A DNA stretch of 64,000 nt. Source: an uncultured Lachnospiraceae bacterium. GTDB taxonomy: Bacteria > Bacillota > Clostridia > Lachnospirales > Lachnospiraceae. Below are positions 8,071-17,645 of this stretch, piece after piece. The position numbers and the translations under genes were made by a program. Each line of letters opens with the position of its first letter. Positions within the stretch are counted from its first letter, which is position 1. The notes beneath the pieces were generated by a model that saw only the letters and a program-made list of their open reading frames with translations, was not told the DNA's origin and searched no databases. The stretch spans positions 11,913 through 75,912 of the forward strand of contig CAKRFU010000014.1 of NCBI GenBank assembly GCA_934320845.1, in the 5' to 3' direction.

Positions 8071-10019
8071 TACTGTATAGTTTCCCATCTCTCCATAAGT
8101 TCTTCAAGCCTGTCTGTATTTTGTTCTATTTTAGAAGAAATTTCCTGCAGTTTAACGGAGTTGGTTGATACTTCGTCTGTCTGTAAAAGTTCTGTGAGTT
8201 CCTCGTTTTCAGTTTCAAGTTTTTCAATTTCAGCTTCGATTTTCTTGACTTCGTTTTCAATTTTTCTAAGACGTGCCTGTTCTTCCTTTTGCTGTTTCCA
8301 GCTGAGTTTTGTATCGGAAGCAGTATTATCTGAACTGTTGGTATCAGAAGTTACATTGGAACTGTTTGCAGAGTCTTGATTTAAAGTCTGTGCATTAAGC
8401 TGTGCACGCTCGTTGTCCTCTTTTTTTTCAAGGTAGTAATCATAGTTACCGACATAGTTTACTATCTGATGTCTGGTAAGGTCGAGTATTCTTGTCGCTG
8501 TTTTGTTTATAAAAAATCTGTCATGAGATACATACAGGACAGTCCCATCAAAGTTGTTTATTGCATTTTCAAGGATTTCCTTTGAGTCTATATCAAGGTG
8601 GTTTGTCGGCTCATCAAGGATGAGGAAGTTTGCATCTGACAGCATAAGTTTTGCAAGAGATACACGGCCTCTTTCACCACCGCTTAGATTTTTTATTTTC
8701 TTAAAAACATCATCATCCGTAAACAAAAATGCGGCAAGCATATTTCTTATCTGTGTATTTGTCATAGTAGGATATGTATCCTGAATTTCTTCAAACAGTG
8801 TTTTTTCCATGTGGAGTACCTGATGTTCCTGGTCATAGTATGCAATCTGGACATTGGTGCCGAGTGTTATGCTGCCTGTGTCTGGGGCAAGCATTTTATT
8901 TATCATTTTCAGAATGGTAGTTTTGCCTGTACCATTGTCTCCGATTATGGCTACTTTTTCACCTCGTTTTACTTCAAATGCAATGTCGGAAAAGAGCGAG
9001 TGTTCACCGAAACTTTTAGACAAATTTTTTATTGTGAGCACATCATTTCCACTTTGTATCTTTGGAGTGAAAAGAAGATGCATCTGTGTGTTTTCTTCAA
9101 CAGGTTTTTCGATACGTTCCATCTTATCGAGCATTTTTTGACGGCTTTCTGCACGTTTTATGGATTTTTCTCTGTTGAAAGAGCGAAGTTTTGTAATAAC
9201 TTCCTCCTGATGTTTTATCTCAGCCTGCTGGTTCATGTACTGTTTCATAAGGCTGTCAAGAAGTGCCTGGCGTTTTGTGGAATAATCGCTGTAATTACCC
9301 GAAAATACTGTTGAATGTGTCTGTCTTAATTCGACAACTTTAGTGACTATTTTATCAAGAAAATATCTGTCATGTGCTACTATTAAAACGGCACCCTTGT
9401 AGCTGTTTAGATAACCTTCAAGCCAGTGGATGGAATTCATGTCAAGGTGGTTTGTCGGCTCGTCGAGTATTATTAAATCAGGAGCCTGTAAAAGCATTTT
9501 AGCAAGTGCAACTCTGGTTTTCTGACCACCTGAAAGTTTTGAGATAGGTTTGCTAAAGTCATTATCCTCAAAACCAAGACCTTTTAAGACTCCGTTTATC
9601 TCGCTTTCGTATGAATAACCGTCAAGCTGTTCAAAGCGGTGTCTTGCATTATCATACTGCTTGATAAGAGCGTCAAGTTCGTCACCTGATGCGTTATTCA
9701 TTTTTTCTGAGAGTTCGTGCATTTTTTTCTCTAAAATCTTTACTTCGGGTTTAGCAGTCTGCATCTCATCTATAATACTTTCACCTGATTCAAACTCCTG
9801 ATTCTGGGCAAGATATCCCACTGTCGCATCTTTTTTTATAATAATATCACCGGAATCGTAACCTTCTTTTCCTACAATAATTTTTAATAAGGTAGATTTA
9901 CCGGAACCATTTACACCTACGATGGCGGCTTTTTCGTTGTCATTTATATGAAATGATACATCATTTAAAACTACATCTGTCGCAAATGATTTGCTGATGT
10001 GGCTGCATTGTAATATCAT
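8070..10019 (-). CDS. ABC-F family ATP-binding protein (ribosome-associated)
   Basis: A 649-residue protein with two ABC ATPase domains and no membrane segment. Walker A motifs are GVNGSGKST and GDNGTGKTT; signatures are LSGGQKTRVALAK and LSGGERGRVSLAK; both Walker B regions end in DEPTNHLD. The interdomain linker (~residues 240-320) is Arg/Lys-rich, as in proteins that enter the ribosomal E site, and a C-terminal coiled coil (~565-649) resembles the Uup/YdiF extension. CGGAGG sits 6-7 nt before the start. Members act as translation factors or antibiotic-resistance factors; nothing here points specifically to resistance. Confidence 0.92.
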   Translation of the reverse strand: MILQCSHISKSFATDVVLNDVSFHINDNEKAAIVGVNGSGKSTLLKIIVGKEGYDSGDIIIKKDATVGYLAQNQEFESGESIIDEMQTAKPEVKILEKKMHELSEKMNNASGDELDALIKQYDNARHRFEQLDGYSYESEINGVLKGLGFEDNDFSKPISKLSGGQKTRVALAKMLLQAPDLIILDEPTNHLDMNSIHWLEGYLNSYKGAVLIVAHDRYFLDKIVTKVVELRQTHSTVFSGNYSDYSTKRQALLDSLMKQYMNQQAEIKHQEEVITKLRSFNREKSIKRAESRQKMLDKMERIEKPVEENTQMHLLFTPKIQSGNDVLTIKNLSKSFGEHSLFSDIAFEVKRGEKVAIIGDNGTGKTTILKMINKMLAPDTGSITLGTNVQIAYYDQEHQVLHMEKTLFEEIQDTYPTMTNTQIRNMLAAFLFTDDDVFKKIKNLSGGERGRVSLAKLMLSDANFLILDEPTNHLDIDSKEILENAINNFDGTVLYVSHDRFFINKTATRILDLTRHQIVNYVGNYDYYLEKKEDNERAQLNAQTLNQDSANSSNVTSDTNSSDNTASDTKLSWKQQKEEQARLRKIENEVKKIEAEIEKLETENEELTELLQTDEVSTNSVKLQEISSKIEQNTDRLEELMERWETIQ

Positions 10020-10210
10020 ATTTACCTCCGTGTGAAAAATTTATATACAAAAGTTAAGTATAAATTTGAGTAGTGAATTTTGCAAGTAAATTATCTGAAA
10101 AAATAAAAGAAATTAAAAATACAGACAGAAAAAACTTTTTAGGAGTAATCTCTGTCTGTATAAGGTATAACTTAGTCATTTTAGAAAAAATTAAACAGTA
10201 TATTATGGTA

Positions 10211-10291
10211 TTGTGGTCAAAAGGTATTTTGACCACAATTAATGCCACGGATTGCTTCATTGCTATCTGCTTTTGACCCTTGCATCATATT
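10211..10291 (+). repeat. Dispersed intergenic repeat, copy B
   Basis: A perfect 12-bp inverted repeat TTGTGGTCAAAA-GGTA-TTTTGACCACAA (10211-10238) is followed by a 34-nt stretch (10258-10291) that is 32/34 identical to copy A at 3946-3979. It abuts the 3' end of the DtxR-type gene. The rest of 10020-10293 is AT-rich with no recognisable gene. Confidence 0.75.
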
Positions 10292-10293
10292 AT

Positions 10294-10656
10294 TTAATTA
10301 TGAAGACTGTTTTTCATAGCTTCAAAGCTTTCTTTACTTATTACATGCTCAATGCGGCATGCATCTTCAAGAGCAATTTCCTCAGGAACACCGAGAGATA
10401 TAAGCCATTTGGAAATAAATTCGTGTCTTTCATATATCATTTCTGCTATTTCACGACCTGAATCGGTAAGATATATGTAACCGGCATCAGTGACCGTGAT
10501 GTGTTTTTTTTCACGAAGATTTTTCATGGCAACACTGACACTGGACTTTTTAAAGCCAAGATGATTTGCTATATCTACACCCCTGACAACAGGGAGGGTT
10601 TTGCTGAGCATAAGTATAGTTTCAAGATAATTTTCAGAAGATTCATTGCTGTTCAT
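10294..10656 (-). CDS. DtxR/MntR-family metal-dependent transcriptional regulator
   Basis: A 120-residue protein beginning 4 nt after GAGGTGAG. The N-terminal winged helix (YLETILMLSKTLPVVRGVDIANHLGFKKSSVSVAMKNL, here described by position ~9-47) and following dimerisation helices match the DtxR/MntR family; metal-ligand candidates include E80-H81-type residues in YERHEF and CRIEHVIS. It lacks the C-terminal SH3-like domain and is shorter than MntR (~140). Such proteins repress metal-uptake genes when Fe(II) or Mn(II) is bound. Its divergent neighbour is a FeoB-associated miniprotein, suggesting iron. Both promoters in the shared region carry dyads. Confidence 0.88.
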   Translation of the reverse strand: MNSNESSENYLETILMLSKTLPVVRGVDIANHLGFKKSSVSVAMKNLREKKHITVTDAGYIYLTDSGREIAEMIYERHEFISKWLISLGVPEEIALEDACRIEHVISKESFEAMKNSLHN

Positions 10657-10692
10657 TTAACTCACCTCACCATAAGTTTACTTTCATACCTA

Positions 10693-10721
10693 ATTTTAAC
10701 ATATAGAATATGTTTTTTCAA
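10693..10721 (-). promoter_or_regulatory. Promoter of the DtxR-type gene with internal dyad
   Basis: On the minus strand TTGAAA and TAAAAT are separated by exactly 17 bp. The spacer contains a perfect 7-bp dyad AACATAT-AGA-ATATGTT (10698-10714), a plausible operator for autoregulation. Confidence 0.55.
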
Positions 10722-10744
10722 TGACACATATTTTTTTGATGCTA

Positions 10745-10776
10745 TTGACATTGATTATCAGTTAGAATATACTAAC
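10745..10776 (+). promoter_or_regulatory. SigA promoter with operator-like dyad, FeoB-associated gene
   Basis: TTGACA (10745-10750), 17-bp spacer and TATACT (10768-10773) form a near-consensus promoter. The -10 is covered by GTTAGAATATACTAAC (10761-10776), an inverted repeat with 7 of 8 paired positions and TTAG/CTAA half sites reminiscent of DtxR-family operators. The divergent regulator is the obvious candidate binder. Confidence 0.65.
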
Positions 10777-10882
10777 AATTGTAAGAGATAATAAACAAAA
10801 TGTCAATAAAATAAATATGTTTTTTTAGTTACCGGTCGCACTGAAGTTGTGGACAGTGATATTTTAGAAAGGGGACTTTAAA

Positions 10883-11023
10883 ATGATAGCAACTATTATT
10901 ATAAGCATTATTATTGTGATTGCATTGGCAGCAGCACTTAGAAGTGTAATAAACGGAAAGAAAAATGGGTGTACTGGAAATTGTGCGAGCTGTTCAGGAT
11001 GCCCGGCACATCATAAAAAGTAA
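10883..11023 (+). CDS. FeoB-associated Cys-rich membrane protein
   Basis: A 46-residue protein: one N-terminal transmembrane helix (residues ~2-20, ATIIISIIIVIALAAAL), a short basic linker, then a Cys cluster C30-x3-C34-x2-C37-x2-C40 ending in PAHHKK. This matches the FeoB_associated family, normally encoded directly after feoB. Here no feoA or feoB is in the window. AAAGGGG lies 8 nt before the start. A strong promoter with a dyad over the -10 precedes it, divergent from a DtxR-type regulator. Role is presumably ferrous-iron handling at the membrane; the molecular function of the family is not established. Confidence 0.85.
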   Translation: MIATIIISIIIVIALAAALRSVINGKKNGCTGNCASCSGCPAHHKK

Positions 11024-11138
11024 AAACTTGCAAACTGTCTGTACATAATGTACTATTATTCAGAGCAGGTTGCAGTGAAAACAAGGTGACATGCCGCAGT
11101 ATGTGTGTGATATAAACTGCAAAGAAATGAGGAATACA

Positions 11139-12011
11139 ATGAAGATAAGCGAAATATTGAAAAAAAATAAAATTACATTGTCTATGGAAGTTTTTCCACC
11201 AAAGACGAGTACGGCGTTTGAAACGGTAAATAAAGCTGTTAGAGAGATAGCAGCATTGAAGCCAGATTTTATGAGCGTTACATACGGTGCTGGCGGTGGA
11301 ACGAGTAAACATACTGTTAAGATAGCAACGGACATAAAAAAGCAGTACGGAGTGACTTCCATGGCACATCTTACTTGTGTTTCATCAAGTGAGGATACAG
11401 TGAAAAATCAGATTGAGGTTATAAGGGATGCAGGCATTGAAAACATACTTGCTTTAAGAGGGGATATTCCGGCAGAAACTGAGTTTCCTATGCCGGGGCA
11501 GTTTAAACATGCGTCGGATCTTGTGCATCAGATTAAAAACATAGCACCTGATATCTGCATAGGTGGTGCATGTTATCCGGAGGGGCACCCGGAGGCATAT
11601 GACAAGACTGTGGATATAGCCAATATAAAGAAAAAAGTTGAAGAAGGCTGCGAGTTCTTGACGACGCAGATGTTTTTTGACAATTCAATTTTTTATAATT
11701 ATCTGTACAGACTAAGGGAGGCAGGAATATTTGTACCTGTAATTGCAGGAATTATGCCTATTACGAAGAAAGTACAGCTTGCAAGAAGCATACAGCTTTC
11801 TGGTTGTTGTGTACCGGCTAAATTTAAGTCGATAGTTGATTGGTTTGGCGCTGAACCTCAAAAAATGCAGCAGGCAGGTATCGCATATGCTACGGAACAG
11901 ATTATAGACCTGTTTGCAAACGGTATTAAAAATGTGCATGTATACACGATGAATAACCCTGAGGTGGCACTTGGTATACAAAACAATTTGTCTGAAATAA
12001 TCGGAAAATAA
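11139..12011 (+). CDS. metF: Methylenetetrahydrofolate reductase
   Basis: A 290-residue TIM-barrel flavoprotein that reduces 5,10-methylene-THF to 5-methyl-THF for methionine synthesis. Family landmarks are SMEVFPPK near the N-terminus (catalytic Glu), SVTYGAGGGT, LALRGDIP, GGACYPEGHPE, and FLTTQMFFD. GAGG 7-8 nt upstream supports ATG 11139 rather than the ATG 48 bp earlier. Length is typical of bacterial MetF. No other methionine gene is adjacent; the FeoB-associated gene ends 115 bp upstream and might share its transcript. Confidence 0.95.
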   Translation: MKISEILKKNKITLSMEVFPPKTSTAFETVNKAVREIAALKPDFMSVTYGAGGGTSKHTVKIATDIKKQYGVTSMAHLTCVSSSEDTVKNQIEVIRDAGIENILALRGDIPAETEFPMPGQFKHASDLVHQIKNIAPDICIGGACYPEGHPEAYDKTVDIANIKKKVEEGCEFLTTQMFFDNSIFYNYLYRLREAGIFVPVIAGIMPITKKVQLARSIQLSGCCVPAKFKSIVDWFGAEPQKMQQAGIAYATEQIIDLFANGIKNVHVYTMNNPEVALGIQNNLSEIIGK

Positions 12012-12017
12012 AATTAG

Positions 12018-12060
12018 AAAAGCAGAAATTTTTGCGGCAGCAGGGATTATCTGCTTTTTT
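12018..12060 (+). terminator. Terminator after metF
   Basis: AAAAGCAGA / TCTGCTTTT arms enclose a 23-nt loop and run directly into T6. The loop is long, but stem and T-tract fit an intrinsic terminator. Confidence 0.65.
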
Positions 12061-12227
12061 GTATCATAGGTAAAAAATGCTGACGGGTGCAGTGCAGGCA
12101 TGGATATTGATAAAAATTCACAAAATTTGTAGTAAAATCTGCTTATGAATTAGTGATTTGTTATAGAATAAATGGGATAAAGTATGTATAATGTATGAAT
12201 AAAAAGTTAACAAGGAGAAGTGGAAAT

Positions 12228-14207
12228 ATGAAAACACTTAGAATGAAAATACTTATTCCTATTTTGGTGCTTGCATTTATATGTACAGCCTATTCAGGAT
12301 GGAATATTTTATCTATGAAAAATCTTAAGGAGTCGAGTATACGAAATTCTGAAAAAAATTCAGAAGCAATCCATAAGCTGGACACGCTTTCTATTGAATT
12401 TGAAAAAATGCACAAACAGATATTTATTTACTTTGTTACAGGAAATGAAACTGCAAAGGCGGAGATAAGAAACAATGTATCGGATATTGCAGAAACCGTA
12501 ACAGGCAATATAGATGAGTATGAAAAAAGTATTGACAAGAAAAACACTAAAGAAGTAAAACGTTTTAACACGTTCAAAGAATCATACAACGAGCTTTACA
12601 AAAAGTATACACAGGCATTGTTAATGTGCGAAAAAGATTTAAGCAGTGCCATTCAGATTTCAAATGATGAGCTTCAGCCGATGGTAGACAAAACAGAATC
12701 TGCCATCAATGCGTTGACGGATGCTATTCAGAATGATATTGCAGCGTCTAATGAGGAACAGGCAAAGACATTTGATATGAGTATAAGAATGTCGATTGTT
12801 CAGATTATTGTAGCAATTATCATAAGTCTGATTTCTGTATTGGCATGTATTATTACCATAACAAAACCTACAACGAATACAACAAAAGATTTGGACAGAG
12901 TTGTTGAGAAGCTTGAAAACAATTGTGGCAATCTCAATGAGAGAATTCCAGTCAGAACTAAAGACGAAATTGGACGTCTTGTAAAGGGCATAAATAAATT
13001 TATGGATGTTTTGCAGGGCGTTATAGGGGATGTTGTCAAATCCTCAGGTGGACTTAAAGAAAGTTTTGCCGATGTTGAAAAAAGCATAACGCGAGTAAAT
13101 GACAGTTCATGTGATGTATCCGCTGTTATGCAGCAATTGTCGGCATCTATGCAGGAAGTATCAGCAACATTGATTACAATAGATAAAAATGTCGGTGATG
13201 TAGACTTAAGTGTAGATGAATTTGAGAAATCAAGTGAAAATATATTAGAGTATTCAAATGAAATGCAGCAGAGGGCATCTGAACTTGAACAAAATGCAGT
13301 AGACAGCCGAAAGACAACAGGGGAAATGATTGGAGAAATCATTGAAAAGCTTAAGAAAGCCATTGATAACAGTAGGAGTGTTGAGCAGGTGGAAAATCTC
13401 ACAAATGAGATATTGTCTATATCCAGCCAGACAAATTTACTTGCATTAAATGCTTCCATAGAAGCAGCAAGAGCAGGTGAAGCAGGAAAAGGATTTGCGG
13501 TTGTGGCGGATGAGATAAGAAAACTTGCCGACAGCAGCAGGGAAACAGCAAACAATATCCAGCAGATTAATGAGAATGTTATAGCAGCAGTAAATGAACT
13601 TAGCAAAAATTCAAATCAGATAGTTGAATACATAGACAGTGATATTTTACCTGACTACAACAATTTTGTTGAATCAGGAAGAAAATACAGTGATGATTCG
13701 GTTTATATCAATGACGAGATGAAGAACTTTGCTGAAAAAACACGCAAATTGCATAAAGTTATCAGTAAACTTGTAAATTCCGTCTCCAGCATAACTACAG
13801 TTATAGAAGATAGTGCAAGGGGCATTGAAAATGCATCCCAGGGTGCAACATCACTTGCAGGTGAAGTGCAGAAGATAAAAAATGAAATGAGTGTAAGCAT
13901 GGAACTTGTCGGCGTGCTCGAGGATAATTGCAACAGGTTTAATGTAAGCACAGTTAAAGAAGAACAGAGTGAAGATTATGAGACAGAAAGTGGGAAGGAT
14001 GTGATTCTGGACGAGGAAGAGCGGCAGGTTGGCAGTTTATCGGAAACGGAAGATGAACCGGATATGACTTATGATGAAGAAGAGAGTATGACCGGCGGTT
14101 TATCAGAAATGGAAGATAAATCGGACGAGACTTTAGATGAAATTGAAATTCAACCAAGAGATAGAGAAAATGTTGAAGATATAGCAGAAACAGACAAAGA
14201 AATATAA
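12228..14207 (+). CDS. Methyl-accepting chemotaxis protein
   Basis: A 659-residue receptor; ATG 12228 follows AAGGAGA by 9 nt and is preferred to ATG 12195. A transmembrane helix (~8-28), an extracellular four-helix-bundle-type sensor of ~150 residues, a second helix (~188-212), a HAMP domain ([17 protein letters not shown]) and a cytoplasmic coiled coil follow. The signalling tip is recognisable as [20 protein letters not shown]. The last ~80 residues are an acidic tail with an imperfect duplication (LSETEDEPD / LSEMEDKSD). No che genes are nearby, so it is an orphan receptor. Ligand unknown. Confidence 0.92.
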   Translation: MKTLRMKILIPILVLAFICTAYSGWNILSMKNLKESSIRNSEKNSEAIHKLDTLSIEFEKMHKQIFIYFVTGNETAKAEIRNNVSDIAETVTGNIDEYEKSIDKKNTKEVKRFNTFKESYNELYKKYTQALLMCEKDLSSAIQISNDELQPMVDKTESAINALTDAIQNDIAASNEEQAKTFDMSIRMSIVQIIVAIIISLISVLACIITITKPTTNTTKDLDRVVEKLENNCGNLNERIPVRTKDEIGRLVKGINKFMDVLQGVIGDVVKSSGGLKESFADVEKSITRVNDSSCDVSAVMQQLSASMQEVSATLITIDKNVGDVDLSVDEFEKSSENILEYSNEMQQRASELEQNAVDSRKTTGEMIGEIIEKLKKAIDNSRSVEQVENLTNEILSISSQTNLLALNASIEAARAGEAGKGFAVVADEIRKLADSSRETANNIQQINENVIAAVNELSKNSNQIVEYIDSDILPDYNNFVESGRKYSDDSVYINDEMKNFAEKTRKLHKVISKLVNSVSSITTVIEDSARGIENASQGATSLAGEVQKIKNEMSVSMELVGVLEDNCNRFNVSTVKEEQSEDYETESGKDVILDEEERQVGSLSETEDEPDMTYDEEESMTGGLSEMEDKSDETLDEIEIQPRDRENVEDIAETDKEI

Positions 14208-14214
14208 TATAATG

Positions 14215-14307
14215 AAAAGAGACTAATAGACTATGTGACTTTTGGTAATTATAACATAAAACGGATTATCATAAGATTTAATTTTAGTTGAATCAGTCTC
14301 TTTTTTT
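14215..14307 (+). terminator. Long-loop terminator after the chemotaxis receptor
   Basis: AAAAGAGACT and AGTCTCTTTT pair over 10 bp and the 3' arm continues into T7. The 70-nt loop is unusually long and contains no gene. Confidence 0.45.
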
Positions 14308-14383
14308 CGATATCAAAGAAAAGGCGGATGAGGTTAGAATAATCTAATTTAATATAAAATATACATAAATTTTACATTGTATA

Positions 14384-14411
14384 TTGCAAGTAAAATTTTT
14401 TCAGGTATAAT
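14384..14411 (+). promoter_or_regulatory. Promoter of the Na/Pi cotransporter gene
   Basis: TTGCAA and a consensus TATAAT are separated by 16 bp, about 70 bp before the start codon. Confidence 0.5.
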
Positions 14412-14480
14412 TGATAAGTGGTGGATATTTTTTACAAATGTAAAAAGAAGAACCTATCACTTTTTGAAAGGAAGAATACA

Positions 14481-16238
14481 ATGGATATTTTTAATGTATT
14501 GACAATGATTGGTGGACTTGCTCTATTCCTTTACGGAATGCATGTCATGGGAGACGGTCTTGCCAAAACATCCGGTGGTAAATTAGAAGCAATTCTCGAA
14601 AAATTCACCTCAAAAACTCTTTTTGCGGTATTGCTTGGTGCCGGAGTAACTGCCGTTATTCAGTCATCGTCAGCTACAACGGTTATGGTTGTAGGTTTTG
14701 TTAATTCAGGTATTATGAAACTTGAGCAGGCTGTCGGTATAATCATGGGTGCCAACATAGGTACAACAATAACTTCATGGATACTTTCACTTACTGGAAT
14801 CCAGGGAGACAGCCTGATTATCAATCTTTTGAAACCGACATCATTCTCGCCGGTACTTGCAATAATTGGTGTAGGAATGATTTTATTTGCAAAAAGCAAT
14901 ACAAAAAAGGATGTCGGAACCATATTGGCAGGTTTTGCCATACTTATGACAGGTATGAGCACAATGAGTGAGGCTGTTGAACCGCTCACCAAAATGCCAG
15001 CATTTACAAAGATATTTTTGATGTTTAGCGACAATCCTATAATAGGTGTTATCGTTGGAACAGTGCTTACTGCAATTATACAGTCGTCATCAGCTTCTGT
15101 TGGTATATTACAGGCGTTTTGTCTTGCAGGAACAGTCAGTTATGCGTCAGCACTTCCGATTATCATGGGACAAAATATCGGTACATGTGTAACTGCACTT
15201 TTGTCGGCAGTAGGAGCAAGAAAAAATGCGAAGAGAGCAGCGTTTGTACATTTCTATTTTAACCTTATAGGAACTATTGTCTTTATGATAGGTTTTTACG
15301 GAATAAATGCATTTGTACATTTTAATTTCCTCAGCCAGTCAGCATCGGTTGCAGGTATAGCCGTGATTCATACTGCATTTAATATAATAGCGACATTATG
15401 TCTGCTTCCTCTTAAAAATGTACTTGTTACTCTTGCCAAACTTACAATCAAAGATAATGAGACAGAGGAACATACAGTTAAATCACTTCTTGATGAGCGT
15501 TTCCTTGAGAAACCTGCATTTGCTGTAAATCAGGCGCAGAAAACAGCCGTTCTTATGGCAAAAGCATCAGAAGATGCATTGTTTAAGGCGATAAATCTTT
15601 TCCATCATTATGATAAAGACATTGCCGAGGAAGTATCAAATCTGGAAGATATGGTAGACCATTATGAGGATGAGCTTGGAACATATCTTATGAAGCTTAA
15701 CAACGCAGACCTTTCAGATGCGGATTCAAAGATTGTTTCCACGATACTTCATTGTATAGGCGATTTCGAGAGAATTTCAGATCATGCGGTGAATCTTATG
15801 AACACAGCCAATGAAGTTTACCAGAAAGAGGAACATTTTTCTGACAAGGCGAAAGGTGAATTAGAGGTATATGAAAGTGCCATAAGAGATATTGTTTCAA
15901 TGACGTTCAGTGTTTTTGAAAAACAGGATGTGGCTATGGCAACAAAGGTTGAGCCTTTGGAGGAAGTTATTGATACCTTAAATGATGAGGTAAAGAAAAA
16001 GCATGTAAAACGTCTCCGAAAAGGAAAATGTACTATTGAACTTGGTTTTGTACTTTCTGACATAACTACCAATTTTGAGAGAATAGCAGACCATTGTTCA
16101 AATATAGCAGTCTGTATTATACAGACAAACGAGGATGGATTTGATACGCATGAGTATCTTGACAACTTAAAGGAAAACGATGATCCTAAGTTTAAAAATA
16201 TGTACAAAGAATATCGTAATAAGTACAAATTACCATGA
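14481..16238 (+). CDS. Na/Pi cotransporter family protein with PhoU-like domain
   Basis: A 585-residue membrane protein; ATG 14481 is 8 nt after GAAAGGAAG, and an earlier in-frame start lacks a ribosome site. The N-terminal ~310 residues hold two inverted Na_Pi_cotrans repeats, each with the hallmark QSSSA motif (AVIQSSSATT and AIIQSSSASV). The C-terminal ~230 residues are a duplicated PhoU-like helical domain (GDFERISDHAVN and NFERIADHCSN). The family imports inorganic phosphate with Na+; the PhoU part is thought to control it. It is monocistronic, with its own promoter and a downstream hairpin. Confidence 0.93.
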   Translation: MDIFNVLTMIGGLALFLYGMHVMGDGLAKTSGGKLEAILEKFTSKTLFAVLLGAGVTAVIQSSSATTVMVVGFVNSGIMKLEQAVGIIMGANIGTTITSWILSLTGIQGDSLIINLLKPTSFSPVLAIIGVGMILFAKSNTKKDVGTILAGFAILMTGMSTMSEAVEPLTKMPAFTKIFLMFSDNPIIGVIVGTVLTAIIQSSSASVGILQAFCLAGTVSYASALPIIMGQNIGTCVTALLSAVGARKNAKRAAFVHFYFNLIGTIVFMIGFYGINAFVHFNFLSQSASVAGIAVIHTAFNIIATLCLLPLKNVLVTLAKLTIKDNETEEHTVKSLLDERFLEKPAFAVNQAQKTAVLMAKASEDALFKAINLFHHYDKDIAEEVSNLEDMVDHYEDELGTYLMKLNNADLSDADSKIVSTILHCIGDFERISDHAVNLMNTANEVYQKEEHFSDKAKGELEVYESAIRDIVSMTFSVFEKQDVAMATKVEPLEEVIDTLNDEVKKKHVKRLRKGKCTIELGFVLSDITTNFERIADHCSNIAVCIIQTNEDGFDTHEYLDNLKENDDPKFKNMYKEYRNKYKLP

Positions 16239-16261
16239 TATTAAAAATACGATTAAATTTT

Positions 16262-16293
16262 ACACGCCCCTATGTTTTCACGCAGGGGCGTGT
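16262..16293 (+). terminator. GC-rich hairpin after the Na/Pi gene
   Basis: Perfect 9-bp arms ACACGCCCC / GGGGCGTGT with a 14-nt loop. No proper T-tract follows (CGTGTTATAA). Confidence 0.5.
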
Positions 16294-16345
16294 CGTGTTA
16301 TAATATAAGCATAAATGTGATTAAAACGTAATAATAAAATAAACT

Positions 16346-16384
16346 GATGTAAGGGTCAAAATACTTTTTGACCTCAACATCATA
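16346..16384 (+). repeat. Dispersed intergenic repeat, copy C (palindromic)
   Basis: Two 16-nt arms, GATGTAAGGGTCAAAA and TTTTGACCTCAACATC, match at 13 of 16 paired positions around TACT. The core TTTTGACC plus CATCATA is shared with copies A and B. It lies 26 bp before the methyltransferase start. Confidence 0.65.
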
Positions 16385-16410
16385 AAATAATTGATAAGAG
16401 AGGACAAAAA

Positions 16411-17607
16411 ATGGCAATAGTAACATTAAAAAAAGGTGAGGGAAGAACAATTAAAAGTGGCGGAATGTGGATTTTTGACAATGAGATTGCTTCAATAATG
16501 GGTTCTTTTGAAGATGGAGATATAGTTCTTGTTCATGATTTTGACGGTTATCCGATGGGAAAAGGTTTTATAAACAGAAATTCAAAAATCAGAGTCAGAT
16601 TGATGACAAGAAATACAGAACAGGATATAGATGATGAATTTTTGAGAAAGAGACTTAAAAATGCATGGGAATACAGAAAAAAGACGGTTGACACATCAAG
16701 TTGCCGAGTAGTGTTTGGTGAGGCAGATTTTCTTCCGGGACTTGTTATAGATAAATTTTCTGATGTATTGGTTGTTCAGTCTCTTGCACTCGGAATAGAC
16801 AAATTTAAGGAAAAGATAGTTGATATATTAAAAGATATTTTAGAAAAAGATGGAATTCATATAAGAGGTGTGTATGAGAGAAGTGACGCAAAAGTCAGAA
16901 AAAATGAAGGACTTGAACGTGTTAAGGGATTTATAGGAAATGAATTTGACACGAATGTTGAGATAGTTGAAAATGGAGTTAAATATTATGTGGATGTAAA
17001 GGAAGGTCAGAAAACAGGATTTTTCCTTGACCAGAAATACAACAGACAGTCTATAAGAAAACTGTGTAAAGATGCTAAAGTCCTTGACTGCTTTACTCAT
17101 ACAGGTTCATTTGCTTTAAATGCAGGTCAGGCAGGAGCGAAAAGTGTGCTTGGTCTTGATGCATCTGAACTTGGTGTAGAGCAGGCAAGAAAAAATGCAG
17201 AGCTGAATGGACTTTCAGATACAGTTAAGTTTGAGTGTGCAGATGTGTTCGACAAATTACCTGAGCTTGAAAAAGCAGGCGAAAAGTTTGATGTGGTTAT
17301 ACTTGACCCACCGGCATTTACAAAATCAAGAAATTCAATAAAAAATGCTGTAAAGGGCTATCGTGAAATAAATTTAAGAGGAATGAAACTCGTAAAAGAC
17401 GGCGGTTTTCTTGCAACCTGTTCATGTTCACACTTTATGGATTATGACTTATTTACAAAAACAATAGCTCAGGCAGCGTCAAATGTGCATAAAAGACTTC
17501 GTCAGGTTGAATTTAGAACACAGGCACCGGATCATCCGATACTTTGGGCAGCCAATGAATCATATTATCTTAAATTTTATATATTCCAGGTATGTGATGA
17601 AAAGTAA
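16411..17607 (+). CDS. Class I SAM-dependent rRNA methyltransferase, RlmI-like
   Basis: A 398-residue protein with an N-terminal PUA RNA-binding domain (~1-80), a linker RRM-like region, and a C-terminal Rossmann methyltransferase. SAM motif I appears as VLDCFTHTGSFALNAGQAGA, and motif IV with the catalytic context is LDPPAFTKSRN; CSCSHFM follows. This architecture is that of RlmI/YccW, which makes m5C in 23S rRNA; the exact target base here is inferred only. AGAGGAC is 7 nt before the start. sbcD follows after 38 bp. Confidence 0.9.
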   Translation: MAIVTLKKGEGRTIKSGGMWIFDNEIASIMGSFEDGDIVLVHDFDGYPMGKGFINRNSKIRVRLMTRNTEQDIDDEFLRKRLKNAWEYRKKTVDTSSCRVVFGEADFLPGLVIDKFSDVLVVQSLALGIDKFKEKIVDILKDILEKDGIHIRGVYERSDAKVRKNEGLERVKGFIGNEFDTNVEIVENGVKYYVDVKEGQKTGFFLDQKYNRQSIRKLCKDAKVLDCFTHTGSFALNAGQAGAKSVLGLDASELGVEQARKNAELNGLSDTVKFECADVFDKLPELEKAGEKFDVVILDPPAFTKSRNSIKNAVKGYREINLRGMKLVKDGGFLATCSCSHFMDYDLFTKTIAQAASNVHKRLRQVEFRTQAPDHPILWAANESYYLKFYIFQVCDEK

Positions 17608-17645
17608 GAAAAATTTAGCTGATTTGTTTAGAATTGAGGAGTAAT

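Noticed and set aside
8811..9314. 167-codon plus-strand frame inside the ABC-F gene
   Set aside because: Antisense to conserved ATPase motifs and no ribosome site.
12800..13606. 268-codon open frame opposite the chemotaxis receptor
   Set aside because: Ser/Phe-rich product antisense to the highly conserved signalling domain, no start signals.
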